Source: Ch67 sp964491665 (GTDB lineage Bacteria; Pseudomonadota; Gammaproteobacteria; Pseudomonadales; Ketobacteraceae). From it: DNA of 55,264 nucleotides. Positions 1 through 9,187 of the stretch are shown here, in pieces (the first letter of the stretch is position 1; the number at the start of each line of letters is the position of its first letter). Made by a program: the position numbers and the translations under genes. Where the stretch lies: NCBI GenBank assembly GCA_964491665.1, contig CAZBII010000009.1, positions 1 through 55,264 of the forward strand, read 5' to 3'. The notes below the pieces were generated by a model, which was not told the DNA's origin, made no database searches, and saw only the letters and a list, made by a program, of their open reading frames with translations.

Positions 1-979
1 GGCCGGCGCGACCGCGACGCTGCTCGGCGGAGGCGGCGGAAATGGTGCGGGTTTCCAGTTTTTCCATCGCGCTGCGTTCGTCATAACGCGCCACGCGCAC
101 CTGGCCGCTGTCGATCACCACGCGGATGCCTTCGATGGTGACACTGGTTTCCGCCACGTTGGTGGACAGCACGATCTTGCGTATGCCGTTCGTGGTGGGC
201 GCGATGGCCTGTTCCTGCACGTCCTGCGGCAGTGAGGCGTGCAGCAGGAACACCTGCACCTGATCGGGCAAGCCACTTTCCTCGAGCCGCTGTTTCACCC
301 GTTGCAGTTCACGCAGGCCGGGCAGGAAGACCAGCAGGTTACCGCTGTCGTGCTGCAGGGCACGCAGGATGACATTGGCTGTGTGCTGTTCGGGAAATTG
401 ATTGGCGGGCAGGGGCGCGTAACGGGTCTCCACCGGGAAGCTGCGGCCCTGCGATTGAATCAGTGGCGCCTTTAGCCAGTGCGACAGACGCTCGCCATCC
501 AGTGTGGCCGACATCACCAGAATCTTCAGCGGCTGGTGCTCGTCGCGCAGTGCGCTTTGCGCTTCCAGTGCAAACGCCAGACCCAGATCCAGATTCACCG
601 AACGTTCGTGGAATTCGTCGAAGATCACCAGGCCGATGCCGGACAGTTCCGGGTCGGACTGGATCTGGCGCAGGAAGATGCCTTCGGTGATCACTTCGAT
701 GCGCGTGCCGGCACTGGTTTTCTGATCGTAGCGGGTGCGGTAACCCACTGTGGCACCGGGTTTTTCTCCCAGCGTGAAGGCCATGCGCCGCGCCGCGCCA
801 TACACCGCCAGACGGCGCGGCTGGATCAGCAGGATTTTGCCGTGCAGCCAGGGTTGTTGCAGCAGCGCCAGTGGCACCCGGGTGGTCTTGCCGGCACCCG
901 GCGGCGCCTGCACCACAACGCGGGCGTGATCGCGGGTGTGTTCCAGCAGTGCCTCCAGCACCTGATCGATCGGCAACAT
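1..979 (-). CDS. hrpB: ATP-dependent helicase HrpB (3' end cut off)
   Basis: DEAH-box RNA helicase-like protein of the HrpB family; the window edge removes the C-terminal part. Read leftward from 979 the protein begins MLPIDQVLEALLEHT and shows Walker A (APPGAGKTT, near residue 30), the DEFHER box that stands for motif II in HrpB, SATLDGERL (motif III) and QRRGRAGR (motif VI) close to the edge. The order and the LPID start are typical of HrpB. An in-frame ATG at 988 would add three residues; neither start has a convincing ribosome site. HrpB is related to HrpA but its cellular role is poorly defined. It is divergent from the cyclase gene at 1146. Confidence 0.93.
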   Translation of the reverse strand, partial: MLPIDQVLEALLEHTRDHARVVVQAPPGAGKTTRVPLALLQQPWLHGKILLIQPRRLAVYGAARRMAFTLGEKPGATVGYRTRYDQKTSAGTRIEVITEGIFLRQIQSDPELSGIGLVIFDEFHERSVNLDLGLAFALEAQSALRDEHQPLKILVMSATLDGERLSHWLKAPLIQSQGRSFPVETRYAPLPANQFPEQHTANVILRALQHDSGNLLVFLPGLRELQRVKQRLEESGLPDQVQVFLLHASLPQDVQEQAIAPTTNGIRKIVLSTNVAETSVTIEGIRVVIDSGQVRVARYDERSAMEKLETRTISAASAEQRRGRAG

Positions 980-1089
980 GCAACGCATACTCGGACAAGG
1001 GGGCTGCAGTTTAGGAAATTGCCTGCCGGAAGTGAACCGCCGGGCGGGCCCCGGTCACAGATGGCTCTGGCCGGGTGGGGACCGGCGAC

Positions 1090-1095
1090 TATACT
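1090..1095 (+). promoter_or_regulatory. -10 element upstream of the 7TMR-DISM cyclase
   Basis: TATACT lies 50 bp before the ATG at 1146. The hexamer 17 bp upstream (CTGGCC, 1067-1072) is only a weak -35, so this is a partial match. Confidence 0.4.
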
Positions 1096-1145
1096 CAAAG
1101 TGAGCGAAAAGTCTTATTCCATTTCATACCAGACGTAACCGATTG

Positions 1146-3059
1146 ATGACATCCCGACAGTTTCTGGCAGCGCTGCTGCTATGGTTTGTTGCTGGCCTGA
1201 CGTTGGCCGCTGCTGCGCCGGCACCGCTGGTAATCGATGAGCGCCAGGACGCAATGGCTCTGGGATTGCACACCGCTTTTCTGCGTGATGAAAGCGGCAC
1301 GTTGCGCATCGAGGATGTGGTGGCGCGTACCGATTTCCAGCCCGGCGACGTGCCCGCACTGTCATTCGGTTTTACCCAGGACGTCATCTGGCTGCGTTTT
1401 GATGTGCAGAACCCCACTGCCGTGCCGCAGACCCGCATTCTGGATGTCCGCTACTTCCTGCTGAATGACGTGATCCTGTATGTGCCGGCGACCGGTGGTC
1501 AGTATGAGGCGCAGGCGTCGGGGCGTTCCCACCCGCAGGGTTTCCGTCACGATCTGAGCCGCTTCTTTGCCTTTGAACTGCAGCTGCCACCGGCCAGCAC
1601 GCAAACCTATTACATGAAAGTGACCAGCGCCGACGCGATTGCGCTGCCCCTGTTCCTGTCCACGCCCCAGCGGCAGCAGGCCTATCAGGTGAGCGACACG
1701 CTCTACATGACGCTGTATGTCGGCATGATCCTGTCGACGATTTTCTTTGCGGTGTTCATGCTGCTGTCGTTGCGGGAGCGGGAGCTGGTCTATTACCTGG
1801 GTTTTCTGCTGTGCCATCACCTGATGGTGCTGAATCTGATGGAAGGCATTCCCAGTGCGGTGCTGGGTCTGGAATCGCCGTTCCTGACCCAGGAACTGGT
1901 GGTGCCGTTCGTCAGTCTGGCGATTCTGATGGCGGTGCTGTTCATGCGGCAGTTCCTGCGCCTGCAGACGGCCAATCCACGCCTGTACCGCTTCACCCAT
2001 GCGCTGCTGGGCATGCTGCTGCTGTCGTTGTCGCTGTTTGTGGTGCTGCCGCATTTTCAGGCCATCATCGCCACCACCTTCGTGTGCATGCTGGTGGGCA
2101 GCGGCATGATGCTGGTGTGTATCCTGCAGGTGCTGAACGGGCAACCGGAGGCGCGCTATTTCCTGCTGGCCTGGTCGGCGGGCATTCTGGGCGCGTCCAT
2201 TTATGGCATGAAACTGTTCCAGCTGCTGCCGGTGAATCTGTTCACCAGTTACAGCTGGCATGTGGGCACGCTGGTGGAAGCGATCCTGTTTTCTTTCACC
2301 ATCGCCCATCGCGTCAACCGCGAGCGCCGTCAGCGTCTGCAGGTGCAGACCGAACTGGCGGATCGCGAGCGCGCGCTGCGTCTGACCCAGGAACAGTTGC
2401 TGCGGGCAGAAACGGCGGCGAAGGAAGAACTGGAAGTGCGGGTGCGGGAGCGCACGCGCGACATCACCCGCATCCTGGCGGAGCTGGAAAACGAGAACAA
2501 GACGCTGGTGGAACTGTCGATCAACGACGGCCTGACCCGCGTGCGCAACCGCCGGTTTTTCAACGACGTTTTTCCGCAGCTGTGGCAGGACGGGCTGGCC
2601 GGCCAGCGCTGGCTCAGCGTCGTTCTGCTGGACATCGATCACTTCAAGTCCGTCAACGACCAGCATGGCCACCTGATGGGGGATCACTGTCTGGTGGTGG
2701 TGGCCGGTGTGCTCAAGCAGATGGTGAGCCGGCCCGGCGATGTGGTGTGCCGTTATGGCGGCGAGGAATTCGCGCTGCTGCTGCCGGAAACCGATGTGGA
2801 ATCGGCGCGCTGGGTGGCTGAGCGCATCCGGCACCGCATCAGCGAGACGCGCTGCGAACTGGACGGCACTTCGATCAGCCTGACCCTCAGCGCCGGTGTC
2901 GCCGGCATGGTGCCCGAACCGGGACTGGACCCGTTGCGCCTGCTGGCGGCCGCTGACAGCGCGCTGTACCAGTCCAAGCAGGAGGGACGTAACCGGGTGA
3001 CGGTCGCGGGAAAGCCGGCAGCGCCGAATAACGTGATGCCCCTTAACCGGCGCGTCTGA
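1146..3059 (+). CDS. Membrane diguanylate cyclase with 7TMR-DISM sensor
   Basis: Predicted c-di-GMP synthase of 637 residues. It starts with a signal peptide (residues 1-25, hydrophobic core then AAAAP), followed by an extracytoplasmic 7TMR-DISMED2-like domain, seven hydrophobic segments (about 185-390), a coiled linker (about 395-460) and a C-terminal GGDEF domain. The active-site loop is GGEEF at residues 538-542 and the product-inhibition site RPGD sits five residues before it (529-532), so it should be active and feedback-inhibited. The receptor half usually senses small extracellular ligands, but the ligand cannot be read from sequence. ATG at 1146 follows an in-frame TTG at 1143; the ATG is preferred. 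It stands as a single transcription unit. Confidence 0.9.
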   Translation: MTSRQFLAALLLWFVAGLTLAAAAPAPLVIDERQDAMALGLHTAFLRDESGTLRIEDVVARTDFQPGDVPALSFGFTQDVIWLRFDVQNPTAVPQTRILDVRYFLLNDVILYVPATGGQYEAQASGRSHPQGFRHDLSRFFAFELQLPPASTQTYYMKVTSADAIALPLFLSTPQRQQAYQVSDTLYMTLYVGMILSTIFFAVFMLLSLRERELVYYLGFLLCHHLMVLNLMEGIPSAVLGLESPFLTQELVVPFVSLAILMAVLFMRQFLRLQTANPRLYRFTHALLGMLLLSLSLFVVLPHFQAIIATTFVCMLVGSGMMLVCILQVLNGQPEARYFLLAWSAGILGASIYGMKLFQLLPVNLFTSYSWHVGTLVEAILFSFTIAHRVNRERRQRLQVQTELADRERALRLTQEQLLRAETAAKEELEVRVRERTRDITRILAELENENKTLVELSINDGLTRVRNRRFFNDVFPQLWQDGLAGQRWLSVVLLDIDHFKSVNDQHGHLMGDHCLVVVAGVLKQMVSRPGDVVCRYGGEEFALLLPETDVESARWVAERIRHRISETRCELDGTSISLTLSAGVAGMVPEPGLDPLRLLAAADSALYQSKQEGRNRVTVAGKPAAPNNVMPLNRRV

Positions 3060-3108
3060 CGCGGCGCCTTGCAGGCACTAGCCGCGCCATTGCGGCAGGC
3101 GATGGCCG

Positions 3109-3114
3109 TATAAT
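3109..3114 (+). promoter_or_regulatory. Consensus -10 box for the methyltransferase gene
   Basis: A perfect TATAAT 33 bp before the ATG at 3147. No good -35 at 16-18 bp is visible (TTGCGG at 3090 gives only 13 bp), so only the -10 is well supported. Confidence 0.45.
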
Positions 3115-3146
3115 GCGCGGCATCTGCCTGCATCTTCCGAACTGAC

Positions 3147-4337
3147 ATGTCCCTGACTGACCGCTTTTCCACGCTGACTGACCTGCTGCACCGGCATGCG
3201 GATTACTGGCGGCCGTTCCCGTTTCGCGAACCGCATCTGCCCTGGGTGGCACGCCAGCCGGCGCTGGCGCAGACACTGCTGGCGCTGGATGACACGGAGC
3301 TGGAGCGTCTGGGTACCGATGCCGCCGCCCTGACCGGATTCCTCGCGCCCCATCTGCCGTTTGCCGCTGAGTTGCAGCAGGCGGCGGATCTGCCAGCGCT
3401 GCCACAACACATCCTGCCGGCGATTGCGCCGCGTCTGCAGGCCGGCATTCCCGGTCGCAAGTGGCAGCAGATCGCGCACTTCGCCGCTGCCCTGCCGCGC
3501 ACGGATCTGCCGCTGCTGGAATGGTGTGCCGGCAAATCCCATCTGGGCTTTCTGCTGCAGCAGTGCAGCGGCCAGCCGGTGACGGCACTGGAATGGAATG
3601 CCGCTCTGGTGGCGCAGGCCAACGCACGGGCGCAGCAGTGGCACTGCGATCTGCATTCGCACGCCGTTGATGTGCTGTCTGCGGCAGCCGATCCGTTTGT
3701 GCAGCCGCAGCAACAGGTGGTCGCGCTGCATGCCTGCGGTGATCTGCATGTGCGCCTGCTGCAGCTGTGCGCGCAGCAGCGGGTGGAGCAGGTGCAGCTG
3801 TCGCCCTGCTGCTACCACAAGATGACGGACGCGGAATACCGGCCACTGTCGCTGGCGGGCCGCCGCGCCGCTCTGCCGCTGCAGAAAAATGAAATGCACA
3901 TTGCCGTGACGGAAACGGTGACGGCCGGCGAATACGACCGTCGCCAGCGCCGGCAACTGCAGGCCATGCGCCTGGGTTTCGATTGCCTGCAGCGCGACGT
4001 GCGCGGTGTCGATGCCTTCCTGCCGGTGCCGTCGCTGCCGGCAGAATGGGCACGGGTGGAATTCCCCCGTTTCTGCCGGCACTGTGCGCAACTGAAAAAC
4101 CTGCCGCTGCCGGCATCCGTCGACTGGCAACATTATGAAAGCAGGGGCTGGCAACGCCTGCGTGAAGTGTCGGCGCTGGATCTGGTGCGTTTCCTGTTCC
4201 GGCGTCCGCTGGAGGTGTGGCTGGTGCTGGATCGCGCGCTGTTTTTGCAGGAAAACGGCTACCGCGTCCAGGTGGGCACCTTCTGCGAACGCACCGCCAC
4301 GCCGCGCAACATCCTGATCGATGCCCGGCGCCCTTGA
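3147..4337 (+). CDS. SAM-dependent methyltransferase (Methyltransf_32-like)
   Basis: Predicted class I methyltransferase of 396 residues. The SAM-binding motif I reads LEWCAGKSHLG (about 124-134), a later strand gives VALHACGDLH, and a conserved QLSPCCYHKM follows (about 217-226). This set matches the Methyltransf_32 group, which includes METTL25/GSTCD-like proteins of unknown or RNA-related substrate. The substrate is unknown. Several cysteine and histidine residues cluster after the catalytic core. It is transcribed alone, 87 bp after the cyclase, and ends 116 bp before the DHH gene. Confidence 0.75.
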   Translation: MSLTDRFSTLTDLLHRHADYWRPFPFREPHLPWVARQPALAQTLLALDDTELERLGTDAAALTGFLAPHLPFAAELQQAADLPALPQHILPAIAPRLQAGIPGRKWQQIAHFAAALPRTDLPLLEWCAGKSHLGFLLQQCSGQPVTALEWNAALVAQANARAQQWHCDLHSHAVDVLSAAADPFVQPQQQVVALHACGDLHVRLLQLCAQQRVEQVQLSPCCYHKMTDAEYRPLSLAGRRAALPLQKNEMHIAVTETVTAGEYDRRQRRQLQAMRLGFDCLQRDVRGVDAFLPVPSLPAEWARVEFPRFCRHCAQLKNLPLPASVDWQHYESRGWQRLREVSALDLVRFLFRRPLEVWLVLDRALFLQENGYRVQVGTFCERTATPRNILIDARRP

Positions 4338-4405
4338 CCCGCGAGTCCCGTTGCATCTTCACAGCAATCGATAACATTTTGAAACGCCGGTCGGTTCCGC
4401 GTGCG

Positions 4406-4414
4406 TGCTATAGT
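4406..4414 (+). promoter_or_regulatory. Extended -10 promoter for the DHH phosphoesterase
   Basis: TGCTATAGT is an extended -10 (TGn plus TATAGT) 39 bp before the start codon. The best -35-like TTGAAA (4379) is 24 bp away, too far, so activity would rely on the extended -10. Confidence 0.4.
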
Positions 4415-4453
4415 CCGCCGGTCATCATCCCCCGCGCTTGTGAGTCCACCGGC

Positions 4454-5302
4454 ATGCCGATTCCGCTGATTATTTTTCACAGTAATTGTCTGGACGGATT
4501 TGGCAGCGCCTATGCCGCCTACGCGCATTTCGATATCCGCCTGGGCCGTGAGGCCGAGTATCTGCCCGCCGCTCACGGCGACACGCCGCCGGATGTCACT
4601 GGCCGCACCGTTTATCTGCTGGATTATGTCTACAAGCGCGCCGCCATGGAGCAGCTGTGCCGGCAGGCCGCGCGCGTGATCGTGCTGGATCATCACATCA
4701 GCGCAATGGAGGATCTGGCGGGGCTGGACCAGCAGTTTGCCAACCTGGAACTGCATTTCGACATGCACCGTTCCGGCGCCGTCATCACCTGGGAATATTT
4801 TCACAGTGATCCGGTGCCGCTTCTGCTGGCCGCCGTGCAGGATCGCGATCTGTGGCGCTATGAAGTGCCAGGCAGTTACGACCTGAATGCGGCGCTGATG
4901 TCGCATCCGTTTTCGTTTCCCGGCTGGCACGAATGGGCCAGCGATCCGGCCGCGCTGCAGCAGCTGATCGACGACGGCAAGGCCATTAACCGTTATCGCG
5001 AGCAGATGATCGCGCAGCACCGGCGCGCTGCGGTGATGGGTACCATTGCCGGCTTCCGCGTGCCCATCGTCAACTGCCCGCGCGCCATCGTCAGTGAATT
5101 GCTGGGTGAACTGGCCAAGGGCCATCCGTTTGCCGCCGGCTACACCGACAAGGGTTCCCGTCGCGGCTGGTCGCTGCGGTCCGATGAACAGGGCGAAGAT
5201 GTGGCGCGCATCGCCGCGCGTTTCGGTGGCGGCGGCCACGCCCGCGCCGCCGGTTTCATGACGGAAATTTCCCCCGCCGACAGCGGATTGCAGGACGGTT
5301 GA
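4454..5302 (+). CDS. DHH family phosphoesterase
   Basis: Metal-dependent phosphohydrolase of 282 residues from the DHH/DHHA1 superfamily (relatives: RecJ, NrnA/Orn-like enzymes, polyphosphatases). Visible motifs are SNCLDGFGSA (11-20, metal-binding Asp), LLDYV (about 55-59), the DHH triad at 79-81, and the C-terminal DHHA1 signature GGGGHARAAGF (about 258-268). It lacks the extra RecJ domains and is close in length to oligonucleotide or cyclic-dinucleotide-product hydrolases, but the substrate is not determined by these motifs. The open frame continues 79 codons upstream into the methyltransferase gene; the ATG at 4454 is chosen because the DHH domain begins directly after it. Confidence 0.85.
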   Translation: MPIPLIIFHSNCLDGFGSAYAAYAHFDIRLGREAEYLPAAHGDTPPDVTGRTVYLLDYVYKRAAMEQLCRQAARVIVLDHHISAMEDLAGLDQQFANLELHFDMHRSGAVITWEYFHSDPVPLLLAAVQDRDLWRYEVPGSYDLNAALMSHPFSFPGWHEWASDPAALQQLIDDGKAINRYREQMIAQHRRAAVMGTIAGFRVPIVNCPRAIVSELLGELAKGHPFAAGYTDKGSRRGWSLRSDEQGEDVARIAARFGGGGHARAAGFMTEISPADSGLQDG

Positions 5303-5419
5303 GCCGGCACGCCGGGCGCCAAAACCGTAAAAATCACACTTGTTCCATACCGGACTAAAATTTCACCGGAAAAATGCTAGAGTTCAGCCGCTGGATTTCA
5401 TGCATTCAAGGGAGAAACC

Positions 5420-6784
5420 ATGTCCGCACTGACCGACACACTCAAGCAGTCACCCAAATTCATGGCGGGCATCGCCGCTGCGGTTGGCCTTTTTATCGTG
5501 GCCTCCAATTCCATTTTTTACGCCGAGCCCGGTTACGTCTATCACGTGCGCACCATCCTGGGTGACGAAAAGGTCGTCAGTGATGTGGGCTACCAGTTTT
5601 TCCTGTTCGGTCGCACCAATGCCTGGAAGCGGGCGATGACCGTGCAGGCGGTGACCGGCGGTGATGAAAGCCTGCAATATGCGGAAGTGGAAAGCACCGA
5701 GACGTCGGCCGCGCTGCCACCGATGCAGATCATGTTTCTCGACCAGGTGGACGCCCATGCCGAATCCACCGTGCGCTTCAGCATTCCCACCGATCCCGAA
5801 GGTTTCCTCAAGCTGGCCCATGAATACCGCTCGCCGGCCAACCTGATGCGCACGGCGCTGGTGCCGGCGTTCAAGGAAACGCTGCAGGCCAATGCCTCGC
5901 TGATGAGTGCCGAGGATTACTACTCCGGCGGCCGCACCGAATTCAACAACGAATTTGAAAACCAGATGACCAACGGCATTTACGTGGTGCGGCGCGAGGA
6001 AGTGTCGATCCGCAGCCTGCGTCAGCAGAAAGGCAGTGCCAACGTGTCGCTGGGCAAGGATCAGGAAGATTACGGCGATGAAAGCAAGGTGACCTTTGTG
6101 GTCAGCAAGGTGATGGATGAGAAAGGCCAGCCGCAGCGCAAGCCGCAGAAATTTGTCGATTACGGTATTACCGTGGTGGACGCCCGGGTTACTGACATGC
6201 GTCCCAACCAGCGTTTCGTCGAACGCATGCAGCTGAAACAGAAAGCGTCGGCGGATCGCGCCATTGCCCGCGAGCAGCGCATTCAGGAAGAAGAGCAGCG
6301 GCTGCTGGCGATTGCCCGCGGCGAGCGTGAAGTGGCCGAGCGTCAGGCCAAGGCGAAAGTGGAACAGATTGAAAAGACCACCGAAGCGGAAACCGAAAAA
6401 CAGCTGGCCATTACCGAAGCGGAAAAAATGAAGGAGCAGGCCACCATTTCCCGCACCACCGCGCAGATCAATCTGGAGAAAGCGCGTATTGAGGCGGAAA
6501 CCAAGCAGACCCTGGCAGATGCCGAAGCCTACGAGAAGAAAGTGATTCTGGAGGCGGATAACGCTCTGGCGCAGAAACTGGAAACCGAAGTGGAAATCCA
6601 GCGCGTGTGGGCCGACGCCTACGCCAAGCGCAAGGTGCCGCAGTATGTGTTTGGCGGTGGCAGCGGTGGCGTGCCGGTGGGCGGTGATGCCGAAGTGAAA
6701 AACTTCATGCAACTGCTAACGATGGATGCGGCAAAAAACCTGGCCTATTCCCGCGAGGTGGAAAAGCCGGCCGGCAAGCGCTGA
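5420..6784 (+). CDS. SPFH/Band 7 family membrane protein
   Basis: Protein of 454 residues with one N-terminal membrane anchor (about 13-33), an SPFH/Band 7 domain (about 35-260) and a long charged coiled coil (about 265-400) rich in Glu, Lys, Ala and Gln, then a Gly-rich loop and a short conserved tail. This is the layout of prohibitin/stomatin/flotillin-like scaffold proteins that oligomerise at the inner membrane. Function in bacteria is usually membrane organisation or protease control; nothing here specifies the partner. Ribosome site AAGGGAGA lies just before the ATG. A TGCTAGAGT extended -10-like string lies at 5375-5383. The next gene begins 25 bp downstream and may be co-transcribed. 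Confidence 0.85.
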   Translation: MSALTDTLKQSPKFMAGIAAAVGLFIVASNSIFYAEPGYVYHVRTILGDEKVVSDVGYQFFLFGRTNAWKRAMTVQAVTGGDESLQYAEVESTETSAALPPMQIMFLDQVDAHAESTVRFSIPTDPEGFLKLAHEYRSPANLMRTALVPAFKETLQANASLMSAEDYYSGGRTEFNNEFENQMTNGIYVVRREEVSIRSLRQQKGSANVSLGKDQEDYGDESKVTFVVSKVMDEKGQPQRKPQKFVDYGITVVDARVTDMRPNQRFVERMQLKQKASADRAIAREQRIQEEEQRLLAIARGEREVAERQAKAKVEQIEKTTEAETEKQLAITEAEKMKEQATISRTTAQINLEKARIEAETKQTLADAEAYEKKVILEADNALAQKLETEVEIQRVWADAYAKRKVPQYVFGGGSGGVPVGGDAEVKNFMQLLTMDAAKNLAYSREVEKPAGKR

Positions 6785-6808
6785 CCGCTTCCTTTCAGGG
6801 TGAACGCC

Positions 6809-7621
6809 ATGAACAATTCCCTTGCACCTGTGCTGTATCTGCCCCACGGCGGTGGTCCGCTGCCGCTGCTGGGGGAGCCTTCGCATTACGCACTGGTTTC
6901 ATTCCTGCAGAACATTCCACACCAGCTGGGCAGTCCCCGCGCCATCCTGCTGGTCAGCGCGCACTGGGAAACCGCGCAGCCGAGTCTGACCAGCGCCGCG
7001 CAGCCCGCACTGTTCTACGACTATTTCGGTTTTCCACCGGAGTCCTACCAGATCCAGTATCCCGCGCCGGGTGATCCGGCACTGGCAGCCGCAGTACAGC
7101 AGTTATTGCAGGCGGCCGGTTTTGACGCGCAGCTGGATGCACAGCGCGGTTTCGACCACGGCATGTTCATTCCACTGAAGCTGATGTACCCGGCGGCGAA
7201 GATTCCGGTGGTGCAGCTGTCATTGCTGCGCAGTCTTGATCCTGCCGCGCACATCGCACTGGGGCGCGCCCTTGCACCGCTGCGCGAACAGCAGGTGCTG
7301 ATCGTCGGTTCCGGCATGTCCTTCCACAACATGAATGCTTTTTTTCACACGGCTGATTCGCAGCAGGGACGCTGGGCGCGGGAATTCGATGACTGGCTGA
7401 ATGCCACCTGCTGCGATCCGCAGCTGGCTGTGGTGGAACGGGAACAGCGGCTGGCGCAGTGGCAGCAGGCGCCCCATGCCCGCTACAACCATCCGCGCGA
7501 GGAGCATCTGCTGCCACTGCAGGTGTGCTTTGGCGCGGCGCTGGCGGCGTCACCCCAGGCGGCAAACGTGTTCCACGGCCAGGTGCTGGGCAAGACCGTC
7601 AGTGCCTTTCTCTGGCGCTGA
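6809..7621 (+). CDS. DODA-type class III extradiol dioxygenase
   Basis: Predicted non-haem iron(II) ring-cleavage dioxygenase of 270 residues, LigB superfamily, closest by pattern to YgiD/4,5-DOPA extradiol dioxygenase. Visible signatures: LYLPHGGGPLPLLG near the N terminus (metal-binding His), LLVSAHWET (second His), the Phe-Tyr-Asp-Tyr-Phe-Gly-Phe-Pro block, and RGFDHGMFIPL (third His region), then SGMSFHNM and ARYNHPREEHLLPL. The physiological substrate of many such proteins is unknown. ATG at 6809 has AGGGTGA 5 bases ahead; a GTG at 6800 is the alternative. It follows the SPFH gene by only 24 bp. Confidence 0.9.
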   Translation: MNNSLAPVLYLPHGGGPLPLLGEPSHYALVSFLQNIPHQLGSPRAILLVSAHWETAQPSLTSAAQPALFYDYFGFPPESYQIQYPAPGDPALAAAVQQLLQAAGFDAQLDAQRGFDHGMFIPLKLMYPAAKIPVVQLSLLRSLDPAAHIALGRALAPLREQQVLIVGSGMSFHNMNAFFHTADSQQGRWAREFDDWLNATCCDPQLAVVEREQRLAQWQQAPHARYNHPREEHLLPLQVCFGAALAASPQAANVFHGQVLGKTVSAFLWR

Positions 7622-7769
7622 TTTTGCGGGGAAATTTCCGTTGCGCGCCACCTGTCATAATTCATCACAATCCGGACTGCATGCTGCCGGAATTCGTTTG
7701 CATACTGGTTTCAAGCCGGGCGGTGAGGGTGCCGCCCGATACCACTCCACTCACACACGGGGAAAAATC

Positions 7770-7994
7770 ATGAAACGTATCCTGCTGTCTCTGCTGTTGC
7801 TGTCGGCTTCTTCCTACTCGCTGGCGCAGAAAAACTGCGATGAACTGAAAACCGAAATTGCCGCCAAACTCGATGCGAAAGGCGTGGTGATGTACACGCT
7901 GGAGATCGTGCCCAACGAGGACGTGCACGACCAGAAAGTGGTGGGCAGCTGTGACGGCGGTACCAGGAAAATCACCTATCGTCGCGGCGAATAA
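7770..7994 (+). CDS. Small exported DUF1161 protein
   Basis: Periplasmic protein of 74 residues. Residues 1-20 are a clear Sec signal peptide ending SLAQ. The mature part has the DUF1161 pattern: NCDELKTEIAAKLDAKGV, YTLEIVPNEDV, KVVGSCDGGTRKITY, including two cysteines that could pair in the periplasm. The family is widespread in pseudomonads and relatives and has no established function. GGGGAAA precedes the ATG. No good promoter hexamers were found in the 148 bp upstream. Confidence 0.85.
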   Translation: MKRILLSLLLLSASSYSLAQKNCDELKTEIAAKLDAKGVVMYTLEIVPNEDVHDQKVVGSCDGGTRKITYRRGE

Positions 7995-8014
7995 GTCTGT
8001 CAGCAGGCAATGAA

Positions 8015-8047
8015 CGGGCTGCTTTGATTCCTGCGGATAGCAGCCCG
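8015..8047. repeat. Inverted repeat downstream of DUF1161 gene
   Basis: CGGGCTGCT (8015-8023) and AGCAGCCCG (8039-8047) form a perfect 9-bp stem with a 15-nt loop, 20 bp after the stop. No T-run follows, so it may be a transcript-stabilising hairpin or weak terminator. Confidence 0.35.
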
Positions 8048-8096
8048 CATTGCTGCGATTGGCCTGCAGTGCAATAACAATGTGGCTCTCACGCCA

Positions 8097-8125
8097 TTGC
8101 CGCGTCCAACCCGGCTCCCTATACT
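8097..8125 (+). promoter_or_regulatory. Sigma-70 promoter of the alpha/beta hydrolase
   Basis: TTGCCG (8097-8102) and TATACT (8120-8125) are separated by exactly 17 bp, 61 bp before the ATG at 8186. Confidence 0.6.
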
Positions 8126-8185
8126 CCGCCGTCGCAAATCCCGCCTGGATGAACCGGGCGATTATCCCCGACACGGAGTGTCATC

Positions 8186-9133
8186 ATGTACCAACGCAGT
8201 TTTGCTGTTTGCCTGCTCGCCTGTGCCATCTCATTGCTGTACGCCTGCGGCCTGTCCTTTGCCGGCAAGGAAAAGTACGGCGCCGATTCCATCTACCAGT
8301 CCCTGAACGTTTCCATTCCCGCCGACACTGCTTCTGAGGCGCGCCTGCCGGCCGTGGTGTTCATTCACGGCGGCTATTGGTCCAGCGGCGATCTGCTGAA
8401 TATGAATGACGACGTCAGCGCGGCTGTGCGCAATGGCTTTGTGGGCGTCACCATCAATTACCGTTACGCCACAACCAGCACGCCCTGGCCGGCACAGATC
8501 CAGGATGCCAAGTGTGCGATTCGTTACATCAAGGCCAACGCCGCGCGATTTCATATTGATCCCAACCGCGTGGCCGTGGCGGGCTTTTCGGCGGGCGCGC
8601 ATCTGGCGCTGGTGACCGCTTTTTCCCAGGGGGTGTCAGAGCTGGAAGACTGCGCACACGGCGCCGAGAATGATCCGGCCCTGGACAGCAGTGTGGTGGC
8701 GGTTGTCAGCCGGTCGGGAATTGCCAATCTGGAAAGTGCCATGAATGAAGACGGGCAGGCGAGTGGCGGGGTGCGCATCAGCATCCGGCGTCTGATCGGC
8801 GCAGCGGAAGACGAAACGGCGGCGCTGCGCGTGGTCAGCCCCACCTGTTATGTCGATCAGTTGCCGGAGTGTCTCAACGCCGCGCCGCAGCTGCCGGTGC
8901 TGCAGATTCACGGCGCGAACGACACCGTCATTTCGCCACTCCAGCCGCAGGCATTGCAGGAGCGCCTGCAGGCACTGGGCTATCCGGGATCGCGCTATGT
9001 CCGCTTCTGCAATCAGGAGCATACCTGGAGCGACAACAAGGCGCGGGCCATCGACATCAGCATGATTTTCCTGCGCGAACAGCTGCTGGGTGAACCGGCG
9101 GCGCCCGACGCGTTCAATGATGTTGGCTGCTGA
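8186..9133 (+). CDS. Exported alpha/beta hydrolase (BD-FAE/esterase type)
   Basis: Predicted serine esterase or lipase of 315 residues. The N terminus is a signal sequence ending LLYAC, which could be a lipobox with an unusual Tyr at -2, so it may be a lipoprotein or a soluble periplasmic enzyme. Catalytic features are the oxyanion motif HGGYW, nucleophile motif GFSAGAH (Ser135), an acid in IHGANDTVI and a His in QEHTWSDNK. Four or more cysteines in the second half suggest disulfides, fitting export. The pattern fits the acetyl-esterase/BD-FAE lineage (relatives include arylformamidase). Substrate unknown. It has its own promoter and converges with ygiQ. Confidence 0.82.
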   Translation: MYQRSFAVCLLACAISLLYACGLSFAGKEKYGADSIYQSLNVSIPADTASEARLPAVVFIHGGYWSSGDLLNMNDDVSAAVRNGFVGVTINYRYATTSTPWPAQIQDAKCAIRYIKANAARFHIDPNRVAVAGFSAGAHLALVTAFSQGVSELEDCAHGAENDPALDSSVVAVVSRSGIANLESAMNEDGQASGGVRISIRRLIGAAEDETAALRVVSPTCYVDQLPECLNAAPQLPVLQIHGANDTVISPLQPQALQERLQALGYPGSRYVRFCNQEHTWSDNKARAIDISMIFLREQLLGEPAAPDAFNDVGC

Positions 9134-9187
9134 ATACGGCCCCTGATGCTGGCGGGCGGGACGGTTCCTGTCGGCGGTGATCCAGCG